14,262 nt of DNA, taken from CAZSHG01 sp964459995. Lineage in GTDB: Bacteria > UBP14 > UBA6098. The position numbers and the translations under genes were made by a program. The stretch covers positions 1 through 14,262 of the forward strand of contig CAYWOR010000029.1 in the NCBI GenBank assembly GCA_964459995.1. The letters are read 5' to 3'. Shown here piece by piece: positions 1 through 7,530 of the stretch; within the stretch, counting starts at the first letter, position 1, and each line of letters opens with the position of its first letter. Below the pieces are notes generated by a model. The model saw only the letters and a program-made list of their open reading frames with translations, made no database searches and was not told where the DNA came from.

Positions 1-418
1 CCAAACCGCTCAAAGCGTCCGCCAAACCAAAGGAAACCGTCGGACAAAGTGTCCCCACGACTGAAACCGGAGCGGGAACAATAGAGCTGACCACAGGCGC
101 GCTCAAATCGACCGTAAATGACCAAACAACAGTGTCTTCGAGGAAATTGCCGTATGTATCCTCGGCGGCGAGGAGGCTACAGACAACAACCTCGCCGTCC
201 GTGAAGAAACCAGAAGGTGTATTGAAAACTAAATTCGGCTCGGTGAAACTCAAGAGAGGATCGGCGGTTGTGTAGTGAATACCGTTTACTGCGAATATAA
301 TAGAGGACTCCACAACTCCGTTTATATCGTTGATAGTCATCAGGATAGCCTGTGGATCGCACGCGGAATAAGTGCCGTCGAGAGGCTCGATAATTGTGCC
401 GACAGGACCTCCGGTGGG
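1..418 (-). repeat. Ig-like repeat unit 3 (partial, cut by the left edge)
   Basis: Residues about 1242-1380. It repeats the opening (EPLDGTYSACDPQ), the GVVESSIIFAVNGIHY strand and the GEVVVCSLLAAEDTYGN segment, then a hinge with APVVSSIVPAP similar to APTISAISPVG of unit 2. The cysteine-cluster end lies outside the window, so more repeats may follow. Confidence 0.65.
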
Positions 419-3400
419 GACATTGATTTTCCAGCAAGTATCGAGTTGATTCGGCGGGCAAAGGTCAGGCGCATCCCAAGCGCGGACACATATTCTAACA
501 GTATCTCCGCCGCTAAGAACGAAAGGAATATCTGCGACATCAACCTGATAACTTCCGCTCCCAAGATGACTAAACGCCGGCAATGACAAATCGAACCAAG
601 TGGTATCCGCCGCTGGAATGTAGTCGATGCCGAAAAGCGTGGCATCATAATCGACTCCAGCAGGGGCATCTGTAAGTGTCCATGAAACAATAGGTGTCAA
701 GGTGCCGATAGGCCCGACAGGCGATATCGCCGAGATAGTCGGCGCAAGAAGATCGATGGAATAAGACCAAGCATAAGGTCCGCCCATCAAAGCATTACCA
801 ATTGCATCTTCGGCGGCGATAAGCTCAATCTCGACGACCTCTGCATGCGCCCAATCCGCCGAGGGCGAGAAACAAAGCGTATCGGACGCATAAGAAACCT
901 GCGGATTATCAGTGCCGTAGAGGATTCCGTTTACACCGAGCACAATTGTCGATTCTACAACACCATGCGAAATTGGGGTGTCGTAAAGTGGTAGGCAGAA
1001 TCCCTGATCTGCGCAGGAAGAAATCAGGCCATTTATCAAAGTTTCAGTGTCAGGGTCGAAGGGCGGATCCGCTATCGGACCTTCGAGATCGAAATAGACA
1101 TTCCAACAGAATTCAAATTCATTCGGATCGCAATAATCTGGGGAATCATGGCCGCCAACGCAGATATGGAAGGTATCATTGTGTGTTCCGATAATAGGGG
1201 TCAGTGAAATATCGACAAAGAGCGACATTCCTATGCCGAGGGCGTCCCAAGTGTGGGTCATCGCAATGTCCGAAAGATAGAAATATGTCCCGTTTATCGA
1301 AATATAAACGCTCGGTTCGTGAAGACCGGACAAAGAATCGGCTATCCATGCTGATATTTCAGGTAATGATGTCGAGATAATGGTGTCCGGTGGTGGGTAG
1401 TAACCCCATCCGACAGGAGAGGCTAAATCGACGAAGAAAACACCGCGCGGACGAAGGACAGTAATAGTTCCCAGCTCGTCGGCTAATGAGTCGAGGCTCC
1501 AAACGACAATATCGCCATTATTCCACAAGGGAGAAGGTTCGAATATCAACACAGAGTCGTCCTCGATCCACAAACGAGGATTCGTGATATCATAAGTTAT
1601 GCCGTTGACTGTCAAGCGGATAGACATCGTATCGATTGAAATATCATCATTTACGATTAAAATAATCATCTGGTCGTCGCAGGATGTCCATGTCGAATCG
1701 AAAGGTTCGATAAGATAAGCCCAAGGAGGATCGCAAGGAACCACCGAATAGTCCCAAACATCGCTTGTGTCCGTTCCACACATGTTTGTCGCGACTACGA
1801 ACCATTCGACAAATTCCGTGCAATTTGCGATTGTGTCGAAAAAGGTTTCCGTGAGTCCGCTCGCGACTAGGACGCCGTCCATAAACACGCTATAGGTTAT
1901 GATTTCGGTTCCGGATGCCGCGTTCCATTCGAGAGTAAGCGGACCGGGTGTTATTCCAGTAATTCCATCTGGCGGCGAGACGAGCCAAAGATCTGACGGT
2001 GGCGTATCGACATAAATTGTAACGGTATCGTATGCTACACAACCGATGCCGTCTGTAACAGTTACAACATAAGTTGTTGTGGTCTCTGGTGTTGCCAGCG
2101 GGTTTGACAGGAAAGGATCGTCGAGACTTGTGGTAGGCTCCCAATAGAAAGTGAAGTCGCCGTCGCCGCCCATCGCTGTAGGGCTTCCGCCGATAGGGAC
2201 AGATTCCCCGGCGCATATTGTATCGTCGAAACCGGCATTCGCGAATATTTCAGGATCGATATAGACAGTAACATCGTCGAAACCGATACATCCGGCTGTC
2301 GGAGAAGTTACTGTGAGAACATATATTTGCGTCGATGTAGGCGAAACTGTTATTTCGCGTGTTGTTGCGCCGCCGGGAGACCAGCTGTATGTGTATCCGG
2401 GACCGTCCGGGGTTATTTCCGGTATCAAAGTAACCGCTTCACCAAGGCAAAGGATTGTATCGCGAAGAATAACCTCTGGGCGCGGTTCAACAACGATAGT
2501 AACATAACTTGTGTCGATACAATCTACGCCGTCGGAAGCTTGAACACCGTAGGTTATTGTTGTCTCCGGACATGCGGTCGGGTTCGGTGAAGCAGGATCA
2601 GATAAAAAATAGGGCGGGAACCATGTGTATGTCCAAAAATGATCCGGGATTTCCGATGTATCGAGAACAGCCACCAAACCTGTGCAGTCGCCCTCACACA
2701 ATAATGAAACCGCCGCGCTGGCAGATACACTGAACTCTGTGGGAACCGGAATGTCGATACAATAATTCTCTGTAACCGGGCCGCCGCCAGTCCACGTAAC
2801 CGAAATAGAATAGCATTGAGTTGTTCCCCAAGATGAGGGTGGGAAATTCACTGTCCAGCTTGCAACCGAGCCGCCACCGCTTCCGGCGATTGAGCCGAGG
2901 TTCTGAGGATTCGCCCCTGAAGCAATAGTCAGTGGTGTTCCACCTAAATTGAGAGTTACATTGACATTATTTGCGGTTGATGTCCCGAAATTAGTAATAA
3001 TCGCATCGAAAGGTGCGGGATTCGGGTTTAGTCCATTACATCCACCGGAAAGGGTCGGTGGCCCATGAAGGATATTCATTCCGATGCTCGAAATCTCTCC
3101 GATACCATAATATGTAACGAATTTTGCGGTGTCTCCCGGCGCAACTGTTCTTTGATTCCATTTGACCATCGCCGCGGTGTCGCCGCCATAACCGCCGCCA
3201 CTGTCGCCAATCCACTCCGCATCTTCCCAGCCATTGCCGGTTGTCGAGCCCCAGTTACCATACCAGAAGGCGTCCGGCATTGTAGCCTCGAATCCCATAA
3301 GAATGCCCAGAGCTTCGATTCCCCATGTTACAGGTGGAACTCCATTTTCGAAAGCACGCCAGGTTGGAGGAATAGAGGGCGCGGTGTGGAAAGTAGCGAT

Positions 3401-4141
3401 ACCGGTATAACCGAAAGCAGTTGCGATATTAGCTCCGTCGCTCGAATTCAGCTGAGTGTCCCAATAGACCATGCAACCGACATTATGAGAACTGCCATCG
3501 ATGGGGATGATAAAATTTGTCCGTTTTACCTGCTCGATTGCTCCGGGGGTGCCTCCAAGACTGACACATTGAAGAATCTGGACTACCTTGCATCCGTGGC
3601 CGCCAAGGTTATTCCAAATTGTATAGGCCTTGTCGCCGAGGATATACATACTGTCTGCGTTTGCAGATAAAACTGTGCCGGTGCCTGTTCTATATGTTTT
3701 GATAGGTGCGTTTCCGTCGATTTTATAAATAGTCCAGTCCCAAGGTGTGCTTGGATAATAATAGGTCAGCCTCAACCAGGTTCCGGCGCCGCTGGGGCGA
3801 CATCCTTCCGAATAGACTCCTGTTCCCGAAGGGCCTTCGCTCATCTTGAAATCGACATAGCCATTATTCAGCGAGAGAACCATCGGTTCCGTTGGCCTTT
3901 CTCTACCGGAGTAAACCTCGCTAAAAGCCTCTGCATATGAGGCTTTCCATTCGGAATAGGCTTCCGGGTTCGTTTCGGCGTCGGGCATTAGAGGCAATAA
4001 TTCGGCCTCGATTTCGTCCATTCGGCGCTCGATATCGAGTCGTCTTGCGTGCAAAGGGTTATCGCCAATTTGCGCAAAAACTAACCCTGCTAATAAAAGA
4101 GTGAATATAATTGACCTATAAAGCGATTGCGATTTCATCAT
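1..4141 (-). CDS. Giant secreted multidomain protein with PKD-like and Ig-like repeats (C-terminus beyond the left edge)
   Basis: I read this frame codon by codon from 4141 to position 2 and found no stop, giving 1380 codons that continue off the window. Two ATG codons stand in tandem at 4141 and 4138; a GAGG ribosome site at 4150-4153, 8 bases upstream, favours the first. Residues 1-23 form a Sec signal peptide (hydrophobic IIFTLLLAGLVFA, likely cut before Q24). Residues about 85-345 form an aromatic and glycine-rich N-terminal domain I cannot name. Residues about 358-465 look CARDB-like (APFDAIITNFGTSTANNVNV). About 468-711 hold three PKD-like units with a C-x-G-E/D motif. About 712-801 are fibronectin-III-like. 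From 802 on come about 220-residue Ig-like repeats with conserved cysteines. No catalytic motif is visible. A large exported adhesin or surface structural protein is the best reading. The missing C-terminus probably carries the sorting or anchoring domain. The frame is certain, the role inferred. Confidence 0.9.
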   Translation of the reverse strand, partial: MMKSQSLYRSIIFTLLLAGLVFAQIGDNPLHARRLDIERRMDEIEAELLPLMPDAETNPEAYSEWKASYAEAFSEVYSGRERPTEPMVLSLNNGYVDFKMSEGPSGTGVYSEGCRPSGAGTWLRLTYYYPSTPWDWTIYKIDGNAPIKTYRTGTGTVLSANADSMYILGDKAYTIWNNLGGHGCKVVQILQCVSLGGTPGAIEQVKRTNFIIPIDGSSHNVGCMVYWDTQLNSSDGANIATAFGYTGIATFHTAPSIPPTWRAFENGVPPVTWGIEALGILMGFEATMPDAFWYGNWGSTTGNGWEDAEWIGDSGGGYGGDTAAMVKWNQRTVAPGDTAKFVTYYGIGEISSIGMNILHGPPTLSGGCNGLNPNPAPFDAIITNFGTSTANNVNVTLNLGGTPLTIASGANPQNLGSIAGSGGGSVASWTVNFPPSSWGTTQCYSISVTWTGGGPVTENYCIDIPVPTEFSVSASAAVSLLCEGDCTGLVAVLDTSEIPDHFWTYTWFPPYFLSDPASPNPTACPETTITYGVQASDGVDCIDTSYVTIVVEPRPEVILRDTILCLGEAVTLIPEITPDGPGYTYSWSPGGATTREITVSPTSTQIYVLTVTSPTAGCIGFDDVTVYIDPEIFANAGFDDTICAGESVPIGGSPTAMGGDGDFTFYWEPTTSLDDPFLSNPLATPETTTTYVVTVTDGIGCVAYDTVTIYVDTPPSDLWLVSPPDGITGITPGPLTLEWNAASGTEIITYSVFMDGVLVASGLTETFFDTIANCTEFVEWFVVATNMCGTDTSDVWDYSVVPCDPPWAYLIEPFDSTWTSCDDQMIILIVNDDISIDTMSIRLTVNGITYDITNPRLWIEDDSVLIFEPSPLWNNGDIVVWSLDSLADELGTITVLRPRGVFFVDLASPVGWGYYPPPDTIISTSLPEISAWIADSLSGLHEPSVYISINGTYFYLSDIAMTHTWDALGIGMSLFVDISLTPIIGTHNDTFHICVGGHDSPDYCDPNEFEFCWNVYFDLEGPIADPPFDPDTETLINGLISSCADQGFCLPLYDTPISHGVVESTIVLGVNGILYGTDNPQVSYASDTLCFSPSADWAHAEVVEIELIAAEDAIGNALMGGPYAWSYSIDLLAPTISAISPVGPIGTLTPIVSWTLTDAPAGVDYDATLFGIDYIPAADTTWFDLSLPAFSHLGSGSYQVDVADIPFVLSGGDTVRICVRAWDAPDLCPPNQLDTCWKINVPTGGPVGTIIEPLDGTYSACDPQAILMTINDINGVVESSIIFAVNGIHYTTADPLLSFTEPNLVFNTPSGFFTDGEVVVCSLLAAEDTYGNFLEDTVVWSFTVDLSAPVVSSIVPAPVSVVGTLCPTVSFGLADALSGL
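419..1084 (-). repeat. Ig-like repeat unit 2 (about 222 residues)
   Basis: Residues about 1020-1241. It matches unit 1 in order: SSCADQ near the start, then VVESTIVLGVNGILYG, then a VVEIELIAAEDAIGNAL segment, then a cysteine cluster CVRAWDAPDLC, seven residues, CW at 431-490. It carries an extra cysteine (GFC) after the opening cysteine that the other two units lack. Confidence 0.7.
1085..1738 (-). repeat. Ig-like repeat unit 1 (about 218 residues)
   Basis: Residues about 802-1019. The unit opens with P-x-D-S-x-x-x-S-C-D-D-Q, continues with a SIRLTVNGITY strand and a WNNGDIVVWSLDSLADELG segment, and closes with a cysteine cluster, CVGGHDSPDYC then seven residues then CW, at 1103-1162. The same order recurs in units 2 and 3. 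It is probably an extracellular beta-sandwich pair stabilised by disulfides. Confidence 0.7.
2009..2740 (-). repeat. Three PKD-like domains in the giant secreted protein
   Basis: Residues about 468-550, 551-629 and 630-711 share one layout. An early cysteine motif (CEGD, CLGEAV, CAGESV) is followed by a WxP or aromatic core strand (TWFPP, SWSPG, YWEPT), a T-T-x-Y-x-V strand, and a late cysteine before a closing V/TIxV strand. This resembles the PKD-like repeats of large Bacteroidota gliding and adhesion proteins. The units are divergent at the DNA level, so they are old duplications. Boundaries are approximate. Confidence 0.7.
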
Positions 4142-4164
4142 TATAAATACCTCAAGTGAATAGT

Positions 4165-4195
4165 ATTATATCCTATCATACTAATATAATGTTAA
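4165..4195 (-). promoter_or_regulatory. Probable promoter of the giant secreted protein
   Basis: The 73-base gap between the creatininase-family gene and the giant gene is AT-rich. Reading the minus strand it contains a perfect TATAAT (4165-4170). The best upstream match is TTAACA at 4190-4195, 19 bases away, which is longer than ideal. A second arrangement, TTGATA (4205-4210) with TATATT (4183-4188) at 16 bases, is also possible. Transcription would start near 4158, just before the GAGG ribosome site. No terminator hairpin was found after the upstream gene, so read-through may contribute. Confidence 0.5.
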
Positions 4196-4214
4196 TATTC
4201 CGATTATCAAGTAT

Positions 4215-4943
4215 TCAAAACACTCTATTCCATTTTCCGACGACTTTTTCGATATAGCTCGCGATGTAATCTACTACTACTGCGGCATATTTGTCTGCTT
4301 CAGCGCTGTCGAAGCGGGTTATTCCGTGTCCGTCCTCGTAGGACAATATCGTTCCGGGATTCGGGTAAGGATAAGCCCCGCTCTGGACTAGGAATACATC
4401 GGTTTCGTCGTATAAATTCTCGTGGACAAGCGCCGGATTTGCGGCCATCACCATGTATGTCTCGTTGAGTCCGCCGTGTGTGCCCTTTTCTTTTAGAATC
4501 TTCTGTGTAACAGGCTCGCAGAATTCCCACCAATGAATTACAATCGATTTTCCTCGTGCATTTTTCCAGAGGTTTCTCGATATTGATTCGAGCTGTTCGT
4601 TGTTTCCGCCATGGCCGTTAAGAATAAGTATCCATTCGAATCCGGTGTTTATCAAAGACTCCGCGACATCGTAAACGTAGGCCTCGAAAACATCCGGCGA
4701 TACGGTAAGCGAACCTGAATAGGGGAGAAGTGTCCTTGTGATACCGTAATTTATTGATGGCGCAATGAGAAGATTCAAGCGCTCTGATATTCTTTCGGCG
4801 ATAAACTCGGGAATTGTTATATCTGTGCCGAGATTCGCGCAACCATGCGCCTCCATTGTGCCAACAGGAAGAATCGCGCCACGGTTTGTTTTGGTCAGCT
4901 CCGATAGGATTTTCCAATTGAGATTTTTTAGGTGCCTATCCAT
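4215..4943 (-). CDS. Creatininase-family metal-dependent amidohydrolase
   Basis: A 242-residue protein of usual length for the creatininase family (PF02633), whose members hydrolyse amide or similar C-N bonds with a two-metal centre. Motifs expected for the fold are present: GTMEAHG with E31 and H33, D41 in GTD, the NGHGGN loop at 109-114, and E161 in GGLNET. No signal peptide is present, so it is cytosolic. The ATG at 4943 is chosen over an upstream in-frame start at 4985 because an AAAGGAG ribosome site sits 6 bases before it and the extra residues match nothing in the family. It overlaps the end of prmC by 8 bases. The family includes creatininase, the mycofactocin peptidase MftE and pterin/flavin-pathway deformylases. 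Nothing in this window, no peptide precursor and no cofactor genes, shows which substrate applies. The family call is secure, the substrate unknown. Confidence 0.88.
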   Translation of the reverse strand: MDRHLKNLNWKILSELTKTNRGAILPVGTMEAHGCANLGTDITIPEFIAERISERLNLLIAPSINYGITRTLLPYSGSLTVSPDVFEAYVYDVAESLINTGFEWILILNGHGGNNEQLESISRNLWKNARGKSIVIHWWEFCEPVTQKILKEKGTHGGLNETYMVMAANPALVHENLYDETDVFLVQSGAYPYPNPGTILSYEDGHGITRFDSAEADKYAAVVVDYIASYIEKVVGKWNRVF

Positions 4944-5778
4944 TCGATTCTCCTTTATGCGCCACTGCGTATCTGTCTTTGCCAAAACAGTCCTTTATAA
5001 TATGATTGTGAACAAAATCTGAAGACAACATTTCGAGGATTTTTTCGCCCATCTGTTCGTGGATTTCCAGTGCGATAAGTCCTCCCGGTTTGAGAATCCT
5101 AGCTGAAACTTGAATAATTCTTCTCGTCATATCGAGGCCGCTTTCGCCGTCGGTGAGGGCATTTACCGGATCGAACTTCGCCTCGGTTTGAAGACTCTCC
5201 ATTTCTGAAGGAAGCACATATGGGGGATTGGCAACCACGAAATCGAAACCGGTCCTTTCAGGTTCTGAAATGTCGCATCGAATCAATTCGAGCCTGTCTT
5301 CGACATTTAACTTTGTGGCATTCTTGCGGGTTAGCTCGATTGCGTGTTCTGAAATATCGGTGCCGATCATTTTTAGGGTTGGATTTTCCGCTAACAGGTT
5401 GATGCTTATAGCTCCTGAGCCTACGCCGATTTCGAGGCCGTATGGTTTGGGTAGTCTTCGGATTCTCTCGATAACAATATCGACAAGTCCCTCGGTTTCG
5501 GTTCTTGGAATGAAAACTCCTTTTTCGATATGTATCGGTCTGCCGTAGAACTCCCATTCTTCGAGAATTATCTGAAGAGGCTCGCCCGAAACACGCCTAT
5601 CGAGCATCCCAAAGAACTGCTCCTGAATTTGAGGAGTTACTTCGTCGATGAGATAGCATCCCGTAGGTTCGCAATCGAAAAGCTTCGCGAGCATAAACGT
5701 AACCTCGCGCCGGGCGTTTTCGACACCCGCGGAATTCAGCCTGTCTGTTCCCAAATCGATTAGCTTTTTTCCGGTCAT
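4936..5778 (-). CDS. prmC: Peptide chain release factor N5-glutamine methyltransferase
   Basis: PrmC methylates the glutamine of the GGQ loop of release factors RF1 and RF2 using S-adenosylmethionine, which improves termination. The 280-residue length is typical. An N-terminal helical substrate-binding domain (about 1-75) ends in GEPLQIILEEWEFYG. The Rossmann methyltransferase domain follows, with the SAM loop LEIGVGSG at 115-122, an acidic strand end GTDIS near 139-143 and the diagnostic NPPY motif at 184-187. The segment usually written IPRPETE reads IPRTETE here (90-96), a small departure. The ATG at 5778 overlaps the stop of the upstream TPR gene as ATGA and has GGGG five bases upstream. 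The gene for release factor 1 (prfA), often next to prmC, is not adjacent here. The protein is cytosolic and its envelope-type neighbours are probably incidental. Confidence 0.93.
   Translation of the reverse strand: MTGKKLIDLGTDRLNSAGVENARREVTFMLAKLFDCEPTGCYLIDEVTPQIQEQFFGMLDRRVSGEPLQIILEEWEFYGRPIHIEKGVFIPRTETEGLVDIVIERIRRLPKPYGLEIGVGSGAISINLLAENPTLKMIGTDISEHAIELTRKNATKLNVEDRLELIRCDISEPERTGFDFVVANPPYVLPSEMESLQTEAKFDPVNALTDGESGLDMTRRIIQVSARILKPGGLIALEIHEQMGEKILEMLSSDFVHNHIIKDCFGKDRYAVAHKGESNG
4950..4956 (-). promoter_or_regulatory. Ribosome binding site inside the end of prmC
   Basis: The minus strand reads AAAGGAG at 4956-4950, six bases before the ATG at 4943. It lies within the last codons of prmC and fixes the start of the creatininase-family gene. 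Confidence 0.8.
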
Positions 5779-7523
5779 AAATTCCCCGGCATATCTCGCA
5801 TTTTTTCCCTTATCCGCTCGATATTAACCGCACTGGAATAGTCCACCAATATTCTATTGTAATGCCGAACGGCATTGTCATAATCCCCGTTTGTCGCCGC
5901 CAAATCGCCAAGTTGCTCCAATGAAAGCGGCGCATAGAAGCTTCCGGTGTAATCTTCGGCAATCCTCTTATAGTCCTGTTTTGCCGATTCAATATTTCCG
6001 GTTTCAATATGTATTGTTGATCGTGTCCAAATTAAAACATCCGCCCATGGCTCGGCTTTTAACTCCTCGATGAGCTGATCGAGCATCGCAAGAGCTTCGC
6101 CCATTTTTCTTTGGCGGAGAAATTGAAAAGCCTGCGCGATTTTCATCATAGCTTCCGATTGCGAAGCATCAACAATAAGCGCAAGATATCGAACGGCATT
6201 GTTCGCTTCTATCGATTTCGGAAATGCCAGTGCCACAGCTCGGAAAGCCGCCGCGGCAGTATCTGTGCTTCCGCGGAAAAAAGCGAGTTCACCGAATCCA
6301 AAAAGCGCCCATGGATCCTGTGGATTTGCGGCTCTCCGAAGGCTTAGCACCTCTTCCGCTCCCGAAAGATCCCCCCTGCGAAGATAGACATCGGTAAGTC
6401 CTCGGTAGGCATCCTCAGTGCCTTCTATTCGGCCGTATTTCTGTATCGCGACGAGATATTCCTCCTCGGCCTTATCGAGATTTCCAAGCTCGTGAAGGTA
6501 GATATTACCCGATTCAGTGAAAGCCACTGCCGCCATTGTCTGAATTCGGCTCTGTTTGAGTGGTTCGAGAAGTCCGAGTGCGGTCTCGATCTTCCCTGTC
6601 GCCCGCATCGACTTTGCCTTCATTATAACAGCATCTTCGGCGATACGAGGCTCGGCATCTTTGAGATAATCGCCCGCGAAAATCACAACATCGTGTTTGC
6701 CAGCAGAAAGGGCTTCACGCATAAACGCGAGCATATACATCCCTTTCTGCCCACGCTTTCTTTCGGCCTCTATAATGCTTTTGGCGGCTTCCATGTATTT
6801 ATTCTGGCGAATCTGAAGCCTCGCTTGAAGTTGATCGATTCTATCGCCCTGAATGCCTTTACCCCTAAGTTTCTCAACAGCGGCTTCCAAAGCCGCAAGT
6901 TGGCTCGGATCGCCGGATACTTCGTTCATGCGCTCTTCGACTTCTCGAAACCTATCGGGGTATTTTTCGAGATACCTGCCGTATTCGTCGGCGGCAAAAT
7001 CCCATTCGCCGCGAACCTCGTGCAATGAGGCTATTTCCATCGCGAATAAGGACTCGTCGCCGGCATTCTTCCTTGCTGTCCGAAGAATAGCAATCGCCTC
7101 ATCGACATAACCCCATGCGCGGTATGCCGAATAAATACGCAAAGTGAGTGCTGTATTTTCCGGTGCGAGTTTGATTGCTGTATTGAATGCGTCGGTTGCC
7201 TTTTTTGACTGCCCCTGGGATAGATATAGCTGTCCAGCTTCCGCCCATATATCTGCGTTTTTCGGATTTTTCGCAAGCTCCTTCTCGATGATTATCAGAA
7301 GAGCTTCGTTGTTTTTGGTTGCGCGGTAAACCTGTTTCAGCATTTCCATCGCACGGACATCTTCGGGTCTTTCGGAAACTAGTTTTTCGAGGATTTCTTC
7401 GGCTTCGTCGAATTTTTCGAGGGCGAGATACCTTTGTGCAAGTTCGATGTCTCGCGCATAATCCGCTATTACACAAGTAATTACAGTCAATATCAAGAAT
7501 AATATTATCGAGTATTTTTTCAT
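5775..7523 (-). CDS. Exported TPR-repeat protein
   Basis: A 582-residue, mostly helical protein. An N-terminal hydrophobic stretch (residues about 4-20, KYSIILFLILTVITCVIA) reads as a Sec signal peptide; the cysteine at 17 has a poor lipobox (VITC), so a lipoprotein is unlikely but not excluded. At least ten tetratricopeptide units are visible, roughly at 20-53, 90-123, 124-157, 158-191, 331-365, 371-404, 405-438, 459-490, 494-527 and 531-564. They show the usual spacing of small residues, for example GQLYLSQGQSKKATDAF and GDLAATNGDYDNAVRHY. The ATG at 7523, not an in-frame GTG at 7553, is taken as start because the signal peptide then begins the protein; it lies 7 bases after the upstream stop. 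The ribosome site is weak, suggesting coupling to the DUF4175 gene. No enzymatic motif is seen. It is probably a periplasmic scaffold acting with the DUF4175 protein; specific function unknown. Confidence 0.88.
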   Translation of the reverse strand: MKKYSIILFLILTVITCVIADYARDIELAQRYLALEKFDEAEEILEKLVSERPEDVRAMEMLKQVYRATKNNEALLIIIEKELAKNPKNADIWAEAGQLYLSQGQSKKATDAFNTAIKLAPENTALTLRIYSAYRAWGYVDEAIAILRTARKNAGDESLFAMEIASLHEVRGEWDFAADEYGRYLEKYPDRFREVEERMNEVSGDPSQLAALEAAVEKLRGKGIQGDRIDQLQARLQIRQNKYMEAAKSIIEAERKRGQKGMYMLAFMREALSAGKHDVVIFAGDYLKDAEPRIAEDAVIMKAKSMRATGKIETALGLLEPLKQSRIQTMAAVAFTESGNIYLHELGNLDKAEEEYLVAIQKYGRIEGTEDAYRGLTDVYLRRGDLSGAEEVLSLRRAANPQDPWALFGFGELAFFRGSTDTAAAAFRAVALAFPKSIEANNAVRYLALIVDASQSEAMMKIAQAFQFLRQRKMGEALAMLDQLIEELKAEPWADVLIWTRSTIHIETGNIESAKQDYKRIAEDYTGSFYAPLSLEQLGDLAATNGDYDNAVRHYNRILVDYSSAVNIERIREKMRDMPGNL

Positions 7524-7530
7524 TTTCGGG

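Noticed and set aside
3065..3670. A 201-codon open frame on the plus strand
   Set aside because: It is antisense to the giant secreted gene, whose own frame is unbroken with signal peptide and domains; the plus-strand product has no coherent features.
1..4141. Frameshifted pseudogene
   Set aside because: Every line of the frame was read and no stop codon occurs, so the gene is intact as far as visible.
4142..4214. Terminator after the creatininase-family gene
   Set aside because: The gap is AT-rich with no GC stem followed by T residues; only promoter-like hexamers are visible.
4944..4985. Upstream start extending the creatininase-family protein by 14 residues
   Set aside because: The AAAGGAG ribosome site is placed exactly for the ATG at 4943, and the extension is not family-like.
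6492..7028. A 178-codon open frame on the plus strand
   Set aside because: Antisense shadow of the TPR gene, with no recognisable motif.
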